Source of the DNA: Synechococcus sp. LA31
Lineage (GTDB): Bacteria > Cyanobacteriota > Cyanobacteriia > PCC-6307 > Cyanobiaceae
NCBI RefSeq assembly: GCF_018502385.1
Contig: NZ_CP075523.1
Coordinates: 992,001 to 1,056,000, forward strand
Reading direction: 5' to 3'
Length of the DNA stretch: 64,000 nucleotides
The translations under genes and the position numbers were made by a program. The notes below the pieces were generated by a model. The model saw only the letters and a list, made by a program, of their open reading frames with translations. It searched no databases and was not told the origin of the DNA. Of the stretch, positions 58,489-64,000 are shown in pieces (within the stretch, counting starts at the first letter, position 1; the number at the start of each line of letters is the position of its first letter).

Positions 58489-59079
58489 TCAACCACCCGA
58501 GGCGGGCGCGCTCACCGGCGTGGATGGCGGTCTGGGGGTGGGAGGCACCAGCGAGATCAAGGCTGCACTGATCAATAGGGCCGCAACGCCAGTGAGGGGA
58601 GCCGCGATGCGACGCGCCAGGGGTAAACGATGGCGGAGCTCAGAGCGGCGTAAGGGTTGCGGTTGCGGCCACTGCAGCGGCACAACCACAGACGGATCGA
58701 GCTGGAGGCGATCAAGACACCGCACCAAATCAGAGAGCTCGGCATCGTCCAGCGGTAGCTGTAGCGGTGGGGTGTTGGGCTGACTGCTGCGCAGTTCCAG
58801 CTCATGGCCGCCATCGGCAGGGCGGATCGCCACCGGCACCGTCTCGGTACCCACCGGTTTCGACACACCACTGAGGAGCTGGCGGGCATAGGGCAACACC
58901 GCATTCACCAGGGCCTGCAGGTGATCGCGCTGCCCCTCCATCTCGGTCTTGCCCGCCAGGGCCAAGGTGAAGCCGGTGAGGATGCCGATGGTTTGGCTGC
59001 TCTGGCCGGCAGAGAGATCAGGCAGACCCTCCAGCACAAGGCGGCAGCTGGTTTGTTCGTAGCGGCTGGTCAGTTTCAT
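58489..59079 (-). CDS. DUF4335 family protein
   Basis: 196 residues, a cyanobacterial family often adjacent to DUF3038 as here (gene just upstream). Start reads KLTSRYEQTSCRLVLEGLPDLS with the family's characteristic YxxxxCxLxLEGL. A central region LQLPLDDAELSDLVRCLDRLQLDP is a second conserved block. The C-terminus has a single hydrophobic segment (about 160-182) followed by a Pro/Ser-rich tail, so it is probably membrane anchored. Start ATG 59079, 24 bases from the DUF3038 stop. No function is known. Confidence 0.8.
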   Translation of the reverse strand: MKLTSRYEQTSCRLVLEGLPDLSAGQSSQTIGILTGFTLALAGKTEMEGQRDHLQALVNAVLPYARQLLSGVSKPVGTETVPVAIRPADGGHELELRSSQPNTPPLQLPLDDAELSDLVRCLDRLQLDPSVVVPLQWPQPQPLRRSELRHRLPLARRIAAPLTGVAALLISAALISLVPPTPRPPSTPVSAPASGG

Positions 59080-59103
59080 CGCAGGGTGTCGGTCATGCCG
59101 CGG

Positions 59104-59640
59104 TCAGGCCGCCGCGTCCAGCAGGCTGGCCTTGAGGCGGGAGAAACCACCGGGCCCGGCGCTGAGGGCCATGGTCTGAATCAAATCGCGGCAGAGGGCC
59201 GGGCCCTCCTGGGGATCCAGCAGTCGTTGTACGCCCCCACGGCGGGGGTTGAAGCGCTCTTGCAACAGCTCCTGTAGCCGGCCGCGGAACAGGGCCCAAC
59301 GCTGTTCGCTCAGCTGGGGGGACTCCGCCGAAGAGAGCAGGCTGCGCAGCATCGGATAAAGCCGCTCCGCCAAGGCATTGAGGATGCGAATCAGGCCATC
59401 GGCCTCCGCTTCGGTGGGCAGATCGCGGCGGGTGGTGCGGCGAAGGGGATTGCTGCAGCGGCGCTTCCACAACTCCACCCGATTCGGGAACAGATCGGTG
59501 AGGCCCATCTCCTCACTGAGCCACACCATCGCCTCGCCGCCGTTGAGGTCGAGGGCTTCAGCACAGAGCAACAACAGATCAAGACGCTCCAGACCCCGCC
59601 GGGAGAGAGCGCGCTGGGGGTGTGGAGAAGCTTCTGCCAT
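59104..59640 (-). CDS. DUF3038 family protein
   Basis: 178 residues from ATG 59640. Family pattern: [33 protein letters not shown], then [21 protein letters not shown] and the helical C-terminal half, Arg-rich and soluble ([19 protein letters not shown]). Cyanobacteria carry it next to DUF4335, as here; the conserved pairing suggests the two products act together. Function unknown. It is divergent from apt, 39 bases between starts. Confidence 0.8.
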   Translation of the reverse strand: MAEASPHPQRALSRRGLERLDLLLLCAEALDLNGGEAMVWLSEEMGLTDLFPNRVELWKRRCSNPLRRTTRRDLPTEAEADGLIRILNALAERLYPMLRSLLSSAESPQLSEQRWALFRGRLQELLQERFNPRRGGVQRLLDPQEGPALCRDLIQTMALSAGPGGFSRLKASLLDAAA

Positions 59641-59679
59641 GGCTGCGATACTGCCAGTTGCGCAGCCAATCCGTCGACC

Positions 59680-60204
59680 ATGAGCGCCATTGATCTGCGG
59701 GAGTTGGTGCGGGACATCCCCGATTTCCCCAAACCGGGCATCCTGTTTCGCGACATCACACCGCTGATGCGCAGCCCCCTGGCCTGGCAGGAAGTGATGC
59801 GTCAGATGGGGGCTGTCTGCGACCAGCTCGCACCCGATCTGATCGTGGGGATCGAGTCGCGGGGTTTCATCGTGGGTACCGCCCTGGCCACGGCCTGCAA
59901 TATCGGCTTCAGCCCCGTGCGCAAGCCAGGCAAACTCCCCGGTGAGGTGATCGGGGTGGATTACACCCTCGAATACGGCAGCGACCGCCTCGAAATCATT
60001 CCCGACGGTTTTGAGCATCGCCCCCGGGTGCTGATCGTGGACGACCTGCTGGCGACCGGCGGCACCGCAGGGGCCTGCGCCGAACTGGTGCAGCAGGTGG
60101 GCGGCGAGCTGTGTGGCTTCGCCTTCATCGTGGAACTGGCAGATCTCGGCGGCAAGGCCAAGCTGCCCGAATCAGCGCCGGTGGAATCCCTGCTTGTGTA
60201 CTGA
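59680..60204 (+). CDS. apt: Adenine phosphoribosyltransferase
   Basis: Salvages adenine to AMP with PRPP. 174 residues with the family N-terminus [40 protein letters not shown], the flexible loop [10 protein letters not shown] and the PRPP-binding motif [14 protein letters not shown] near 122-135. ATG 59680 is preferred over upstream in-frame codons because it starts MSAIDLREL. It is divergent from the DUF3038 gene and convergent with DUF2949, 17 bases between stops. Confidence 0.95.
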   Translation: MSAIDLRELVRDIPDFPKPGILFRDITPLMRSPLAWQEVMRQMGAVCDQLAPDLIVGIESRGFIVGTALATACNIGFSPVRKPGKLPGEVIGVDYTLEYGSDRLEIIPDGFEHRPRVLIVDDLLATGGTAGACAELVQQVGGELCGFAFIVELADLGGKAKLPESAPVESLLVY

Positions 60205-60221
60205 CCCTGCTGGTCAGCCAA

Positions 60222-60434
60222 CTACTCCTGCAGGGTCTGCCAGCTGAGCACCTGGTCGAGCTGCTCCAGGCTGATCAGCCCGAAACGCCAAAGCACCACG
60301 GGCAAGGGCGCCTGCTCCTGATCGGATTGCTTGAGCCCCAGCTGCAGCGCGTTGTCGCTCAGCCCCAGCTCCTGACGCAGATAACGCAACAGAGCAGGGC
60401 TGGGCGGCGGCTGTGGCGAGCTGCTGATCACCAT
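60222..60434 (-). CDS. DUF2949 family protein
   Basis: 70 residues from ATG 60434. Cyanobacterial family of small soluble proteins with pattern LLRYLRQELGLSDNALQLGLKQ followed by PLPVVLWRFGLISLEQLDQVLSWQ, matching the LPxVLWxYGLxxLxxLDxxxxW consensus. Predicted all-helical. Function unknown. It lies 13 bases after the ubiH-type gene on the same strand and is likely co-transcribed. Upstream in-frame ATG codons to 60479 would add residues in the overlap region. Confidence 0.78.
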   Translation of the reverse strand: MVISSSPQPPPSPALLRYLRQELGLSDNALQLGLKQSDQEQAPLPVVLWRFGLISLEQLDQVLSWQTLQE

Positions 60435-60447
60435 GACGCCATGGTGA

Positions 60448-61641
60448 TCAACGCCAGCGCAGCCGGCAAGGGCCATCACTCATGGCACTGAGGCTGAGCC
60501 TGCGCAGCCAGGCCGCACGCGCTAGGAGCGTCATCGCCACGGCGCGTAGCGGTAGCAGCAGCGGGGAGCGGTTCGAGAACAAGCGCACTAGGGCGTCGGT
60601 GGCCAGCAGCACCAAAGCCACATCCAGGCAGCGATCGCGGGCATAGCGGGCCGGCAGATGCCTTAGCCGTAAACGGCCGGCCTTCACCTGTGCGGCCAAC
60701 CTCTGCAACGTCGCCACGTCCCGCCAGCAGAGGTTGAGGCCCTGGCCTCCCACCGGATGGGAGCGATGCGCCGCTTCACCGACCAACACCAACCCCCGAC
60801 GCCCAAGCGGCCAGGCGCATTCCAGGGCCACAGGGAAGGCCCTGGGCTGATCGAGCAGCACATCCGCCTGCAAGGCTTCGGGCAATGCGGCGCTCAAGGC
60901 ATCGAGGAAAGCTGCGGGCTCCAGTGCCTCCAGCTGCTGAAGGCGTGGCAGCGGTGCACTCCACACCAACTGAAAGGCATCACCGCCGAGGGGCAGCACA
61001 GCGAATGGACCTTCGGGGCGAAACAATTCCCAGGCTTGGTCAACCGCGGAACCACGCAAGCGCACCTGCACCGTGAGGCAGCCCTGGCGGTAGGGCCGCC
61101 GCCAATGACGAACATCCGCCGCGCGGCGACGGGGAGATCCATGCCCATCGGCAGCCACCTCCAGATCCACCGGATCAACGTCGCTGAAGGTCTTGGCATC
61201 GCCCAGGCTCAGCTGGATGGCGGGATGCCGCTCCGCGGCCTGCAACAGCAGCTCCATCAGGGGCTGATGCTGCAGGATCCAGCCCACGGCATCAGCATCA
61301 GCCCGGCCGCTGCGGCCCGGCAGGTCAGCCACTTGAAAAGGAACCTGACGGTGCAAGGCACGATCACAGAGCTCCAGGCGGCGGAAGGGAGCCAGATAGG
61401 GCTGCAGCGGTTGCCAGAGCTCCAGCGCCTCCAGCAGCTCAGCGCTGGAATGGGTGAGGGCATAGGCACGGCTACGGGCGAGCAGTGCCTGAGCCGGTTG
61501 CGGGTCGCACAGCTCCACCTGCCAGCCGCTGCGCACCAACGCCAGGGCAGCCAGGCTGCCCGTGGGGCCAGCCCCGAACACACGGGCCCGCAACGCGCCA
61601 GCGCCGGGGACTGGTGATCGGCTTTGCATGGGCTGGGACAC
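60448..61641 (-). CDS. UbiH/COQ6-type FAD-dependent hydroxylase
   Basis: 397 residues. Flavoprotein monooxygenase of the class that hydroxylates quinone rings in ubiquinone synthesis; in cyanobacteria, relatives may serve plastoquinone or other isoprenoid pathways. FAD-binding GxGxxG-like VFGAGPTGSLAALALV (near 22-37), DGxGS motif ADGHGSPRRRA (near 165), and the GD-type motif LVGEAAHRSHPVGGQGLNLCWRD near 287-309. Start is GTG 61641, or ATG 61629 four codons on. The GTG is directly behind the terminator U run of hli, so the ATG may be preferable; the two proteins differ by four residues. Confidence 0.85.
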   Translation of the reverse strand: MSQPMQSRSPVPGAGALRARVFGAGPTGSLAALALVRSGWQVELCDPQPAQALLARSRAYALTHSSAELLEALELWQPLQPYLAPFRRLELCDRALHRQVPFQVADLPGRSGRADADAVGWILQHQPLMELLLQAAERHPAIQLSLGDAKTFSDVDPVDLEVAADGHGSPRRRAADVRHWRRPYRQGCLTVQVRLRGSAVDQAWELFRPEGPFAVLPLGGDAFQLVWSAPLPRLQQLEALEPAAFLDALSAALPEALQADVLLDQPRAFPVALECAWPLGRRGLVLVGEAAHRSHPVGGQGLNLCWRDVATLQRLAAQVKAGRLRLRHLPARYARDRCLDVALVLLATDALVRLFSNRSPLLLPLRAVAMTLLARAAWLRRLSLSAMSDGPCRLRWR

Positions 61642-61674
61642 AAAAAAACCGCAGCACGATTCTGTGCTGCGGTT
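61642..61674 (-). terminator. Rho-independent terminator of hli (minus strand)
   Basis: Perfect 11-base stem AACCGCAGCAC (61647-61657) and GTGCTGCGGTT (61664-61674), six-base loop GATTCT. On the minus strand it is followed by a run of seven U (61648-61642). It lies about 35 bases after the hli stop and immediately before the ubiH-type start. Confidence 0.9.
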
Positions 61675-61709
61675 GATGGAGGCGTGAGCCTGGAGCCTCT
61701 CAGAGGCGA

Positions 61710-61955
61710 TCAGCCGATGCCGAGCAGGCCACGGGTGAAGGATTCACCGCCGAGAGCCAATTCGGTAGCCAGCAGAGCAATGAAGCCCAGCATCGCCATA
61801 CGGCCGTTGAGCTTTTCTGCACGCTCGTGGAAGCCCCAACCGTTTTCGGCTTCCACCACCTGCATGCGGGGCTCTGAGGCGAAGGCGTTGAGGCGACCGC
61901 CGTCTTCCTGCGTGACGGTGGCGCCGCGGATGACGGGGGTATTCGATTGGGTCAT
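61710..61955 (-). CDS. hli: High-light-inducible protein (Hlip/SCP)
   Basis: 81-residue single-helix chlorophyll-binding protein of the LHC superfamily, induced by light stress; it protects chlorophyll and photosystem II assembly intermediates in the thylakoid. The signature is [29 protein letters not shown] (near 41-69), carrying the ExxNGRxAM motif. The N-terminal 40 residues are soluble. Start ATG 61955; an in-frame codon at 62015 would add residues before a promoter element. An HLR1-like operator lies 24 bases upstream and a strong terminator follows, so it is monocistronic and likely RpaB-controlled. Confidence 0.93.
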   Translation of the reverse strand: MTQSNTPVIRGATVTQEDGGRLNAFASEPRMQVVEAENGWGFHERAEKLNGRMAMLGFIALLATELALGGESFTRGLLGIG

Positions 61956-61978
61956 GTCGCGTCCTGATGTGTGATCAG

Positions 61979-61996
61979 ATTGTAACGCAATGTTTC
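61979..61996 (-). promoter_or_regulatory. HLR1-like operator of hli
   Basis: On the minus strand GAAACATT-GC-GTTACAAT, two direct 8-mers separated by two bases. The HLR1 consensus is two (G/T)TTACA(T/A)(T/A) repeats with a 2-base gap, bound by RpaB; the second half matches 8 of 8 and the first 6 of 8. TACAAT inside it resembles a -10 box. Two copies of ACGCAATG (61985-61992 and 62005-62012), exactly 20 bases apart, overlap it and may mark a second factor. Confidence 0.6.
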
Positions 61997-62045
61997 GCGT
62001 TCCTACGCAATGCAAAGGCGCTGCACTCGTGCACCCCTGCAGGCT

Positions 62046-62693
62046 TCAACGCAGGCGTTTGAGGCAGAGCTCTTCAAAAGCAGGACGAAGCAGGTAGGGG
62101 TAGTCGCCCACCCAGAGCTTGAGCTGGGGCAACCAGGCGTCACTGAGAGCGCCAATTCGCGAGAAATCCTTGCGCTCGCTGAGCACCAAACACCGCACCA
62201 CCATGCCCCGGCGGATCAGCTTGTGCTTTTTGTCGTAGGGAAAGCGGATCGTGCCTAGATAGCCCTCGTCGTCCTCCAACTCCAAGCACAGCCAGGTACG
62301 CCGGTTTTCCACCATCTCGAGTCGGCCCTGACGGTCAGTGGTTTCCTGGCGTCCCTCCACCAATTCCTTGGTGAAATAGTCCGCTACTTCCCCCTCAAAG
62401 ATCGCAGCAGCTGGATAGCGGCGCAGGGTGGCGTTCTTGCGGCCTGCCTCCACAATCGGGCCCCACAGCAGATAGAGCAGAAACACCACGCCGATCACCA
62501 GGAAGATCGGCCCCGCCTGGCTGGAGAACAGCAGCGTCTGGCTGATCAGCAGGGTGATCACGCCCCCGATCACGGAAATAAACACGCGCTGCAGCAGCTT
62601 TTGGGGGCTGCCAGAGCAGGCAGTGAACTGAGGGCCAGTGGCGACCGCCGGGATCAACCGCGGCAACTCTCCGGGACGCAGGGGAATGAGCAT
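62046..62693 (-). CDS. Conserved cyanobacterial membrane protein
   Basis: 215 residues from ATG 62693. An N-terminal soluble stretch (LIPLRPGELPRLIPAVATGPQF), two adjacent helices (about 37-75, VFISVIGGVITLLISQTLLF and GPIFLVIGVVFLLYLLWGP) then a long cytosolic domain (NATLRRYPAAAIFEGEVADYFTKELV...LCLELEDDEGYLGTIRFPYDKKHKLIRRG and SRIGALSDAWLPQLKLWVGDYPYLLR). This family is found across cyanobacteria and is sometimes labelled a phosphate transporter permease, which the sequence does not support. Role unknown. It is 26 bases downstream of dapB on the same strand. Confidence 0.78.
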   Translation of the reverse strand: MLIPLRPGELPRLIPAVATGPQFTACSGSPQKLLQRVFISVIGGVITLLISQTLLFSSQAGPIFLVIGVVFLLYLLWGPIVEAGRKNATLRRYPAAAIFEGEVADYFTKELVEGRQETTDRQGRLEMVENRRTWLCLELEDDEGYLGTIRFPYDKKHKLIRRGMVVRCLVLSERKDFSRIGALSDAWLPQLKLWVGDYPYLLRPAFEELCLKRLR

Positions 62694-62719
62694 GGCGCCA
62701 GTGTCGAGGCGTGTGGGGC

Positions 62720-63592
62720 TCAGAGCAAGCGCTCGAGGCCGTACACCAGCCCTTGGAGCTGGCGCACCTTGCGCACACTCAGCAGCACGCCGGGCATGTA
62801 AGCGGAGCGATCGATCGTGTCGTGGCGGAGGGTGTAGGTCTCACCCGGAGCCCCAAACATCACCTCTTGATGGGCGACCAGACCCGGCAGGCGGATCGAA
62901 TGCAAACGCAGGCCACTGGAGCGTTCACCGCCGCGGCAACCGGCCAGGGTTTCGTGCTCCTCCACCTGCTGGGGGTTGAAGCTCTTGCCCAGTTCCTCCA
63001 TCAGCTCAGCGGTTTTGATGCAGGTGCCGCTGGGGGCATCGGCCTTGCGGTTGTGATGGAGCTCGGTGAGTTCGGCGAAGTCGTAGAAGCGAGCGGCGGC
63101 GGCGGCAGCCTGCTGCAGCAGCACCATACCCACGGAGAAATTGGGGATCACGGCGCCGCCCACCGAGGCCTTCTCAGCAAAGGTGGCCAGATCGGCCAAC
63201 TGTTCAGGGCTGAGGCCAGTGGTGCCGATCACCGGATGCACGCCATAGGCGATCGCGCCGCGGGTGTGCTCGTACACAACAGAGGGATGGGTGAAATCCA
63301 CCAACACCGCGCCGGCGCCAGGCCCGTCGTTGCGCACCGCTTGGCTGGCTTGGCAGAGACAACCTTCAAAATCAGCGGTGATGGCCACCTCCAGCTCAGC
63401 CAGACCCAGCTCAAGCCCCACATCCGCTCCTTCTTTGCCGGATGTGGTGTCGATCGCGCCCACCAAACGGCAATCAGGGGAGGCCGTCACCGCCTTCACC
63501 ACTTCAGCGCCCATGCGGCCCAGAGCTCCAGCCACCACCACCGCAATCGGCTGGCTGGTGGCGGTGCTGGCGGAGGCAGGGCTGGCGGTCAT
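62720..63592 (-). CDS. dapB: 4-hydroxy-tetrahydrodipicolinate reductase
   Basis: NAD(P)H-dependent step of lysine and diaminopimelate synthesis. 290 residues: nucleotide-binding [18 protein letters not shown] (near 18-35), [29 protein letters not shown] and the substrate-binding [12 protein letters not shown] motif near 180-191. Start ATG 63592; a TTG three bases upstream is possible. It is divergent from chlH with 132 bases between that contain several palindromes. Confidence 0.96.
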   Translation of the reverse strand: MTASPASASTATSQPIAVVVAGALGRMGAEVVKAVTASPDCRLVGAIDTTSGKEGADVGLELGLAELEVAITADFEGCLCQASQAVRNDGPGAGAVLVDFTHPSVVYEHTRGAIAYGVHPVIGTTGLSPEQLADLATFAEKASVGGAVIPNFSVGMVLLQQAAAAAARFYDFAELTELHHNRKADAPSGTCIKTAELMEELGKSFNPQQVEEHETLAGCRGGERSSGLRLHSIRLPGLVAHQEVMFGAPGETYTLRHDTIDRSAYMPGVLLSVRKVRQLQGLVYGLERLL

Positions 63593-63609
63593 CAACGGTT
63601 CAGGTGGCT

Positions 63610-63699
63610 AACGCAAGCGTTGAGCCTATGGGTCGCCCCGCGCAGGAGCTGTAACAGCTTGGAATCCCTGCTCGCACAGGCGCCCAGGCCTACGTAGGC
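63610..63699. promoter_or_regulatory. Palindrome cluster in the dapB-chlH intergenic region
   Basis: Three dyads lie between the divergent starts: AACGC-AA-GCGTT (63610-63621), AGCTGT-A-ACAGCT (63647-63659) and the perfect GCCTACGTAGGC (63688-63699), the last about 25 bases before the chlH ATG. Each could bind a dimeric regulator or form a hairpin. No known consensus (NtcA, LexA, HLR1) is matched. Confidence 0.45.
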
Positions 63700-63724
63700 T
63701 CCTTCACATTGCTCAATCAGCGCG

Positions 63725-64000
63725 CATGTTCACGCAGGTCCGCTCCGCTTCCCGCCGCGTCAGCCCCGCGGAGGCGAATGGCCGGGCCGTGATGAAGGCC
63801 GTGTATGTGGTGCTTGAGCCTCAGTACCAAAACGCCCTCACCCAGGCGGCGACCTCACTCAATGATCAAAACGGCCCGCTGGCTATTGACCTAAGCGGCT
63901 ACCTGATCGAGGAATTGCGCGACCCTGGCAACTACGCCGATTTCTGCGCCGATGTGGCTGAAGCCGATGTGTTCATCGGCTCCTTGATCTTCCTCGAAGA
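63725..64000 (+). CDS. chlH: Magnesium chelatase subunit H (5' end; continues beyond window)
   Basis: Large porphyrin-binding subunit of Mg-chelatase, which inserts Mg2+ into protoporphyrin IX at the chlorophyll branch point. Ninety-two codons are visible from ATG 63725: MFTQVRSASRRVSPAEANGR, then KAVYVVLEPQYQNALTQAA, GPLAIDLSGYLIEELRD, NYADFCADVAEADVFIGSLIFLE. These match the ChlH/BchH N-terminus (VVLEPQYQxxLxxAA; GYLxEELRD; ANxFIGSLIF). The gene continues past base 64000. It is divergent from dapB. Confidence 0.95.

Noticed and set aside
60757-61617. 286-codon plus-strand frame opposite the UbiH-type gene
   Set aside because: Antisense to FAD-binding motifs; no support as a gene.
62711-63697. 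328-codon plus-strand frame opposite dapB
   Set aside because: Antisense to the clear DapB protein; not a gene.
1-64000. CRISPR array, rRNA operon or prophage
   Set aside because: No regularly spaced direct repeats, no rRNA sequence and no cluster of phage genes were found; the only mobile element is the IS5-type copy.

Overview
This 64 kb window comes from a cyanobacterium, most likely a GC-rich picocyanobacterium of the Synechococcus/Cyanobium group. The evidence is a set of oxygenic photosynthesis genes: acsF (aerobic chlorophyll ring cyclase), chlH (cut by the right edge), psb30/ycf12, a high-light-inducible protein, Ycf20, and many protein families known mainly from cyanobacteria and plastids (DUF2996, DUF3531, DUF6464, DUF4335/DUF3038, DUF2949, CPP1-like). 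The cyanobacterial HIP1 octamer GCGATCGC occurs at least 15 times. HIP1 abundance and a B12-dependent ribonucleotide reductase fit a Cyanobium-like lineage better than open-ocean Prochlorococcus; that placement is inference.

Layout. 1-6.2 kb: 3' part of ftsH (minus strand), rpmF, a tight minus-strand operon cbbY-ycf20-glyK (sugar-phosphate repair and photorespiration), recJ, and the 35-codon psb30. 6.2-15.2 kb: a split GDT1-type cation transporter, an RNase II/R-like protein with a degenerate active site, ubiX, DUF2996, acsF with a good terminator, and the tldD/pmbA pair. 15.2-19.8 kb: a compact four-gene cluster that looks like an exopolysaccharide synthesis/export system with its own TackOD1 + degenerate GGDEF regulator; this is the best candidate for an undescribed system. 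19.9-25 kb: fmt, then a minus-strand operon terC-DUF6464-hypothetical-DEAD-box helicase-J-domain protein. 25-31.6 kb: cyanobacterial hypotheticals, a conspicuously AT-rich orphan ORF, a LigD-phosphoesterase-like protein, a zincin-like secreted protein and mfd. 31.6-36.7 kb: ctp protease, ispG, family-4 UDG, a VOC protein and aspC.

36.8-42.4 kb: a phosphonate/phosphite-type ABC importer (phnD, two tiny membrane proteins, phnC, a fused double phnE), an SGNH hydrolase, and an IS5-family element with a CTAA target duplication inserted exactly at the stop codon of the hydrolase. 42.5-48.5 kb: a group 3-like sigma factor, DUF92 (VTE6-like), rsmE, DUF3531, an ABC ATPase, hslO and CPP1-like. 48.6-56 kb: an mscS-methyltransferase-prfC operon opposite the class II ribonucleotide reductase nrdJ. 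56-64 kb: tRNA-Ser(UGA), small proteins, ppk2, DUF4335/DUF3038, apt, DUF2949, a UbiH-type hydroxylase, hli with an HLR1-like operator and terminator, dapB, and the start of chlH.

No rRNA, CRISPR array, prophage or replication origin was seen. There is no gene-free stretch longer than about 300 bases; the longest (about 42222-42507) holds the right end of the insertion sequence and a terminator hairpin. Starts were chosen by eye, and many genes use GTG or TTG.
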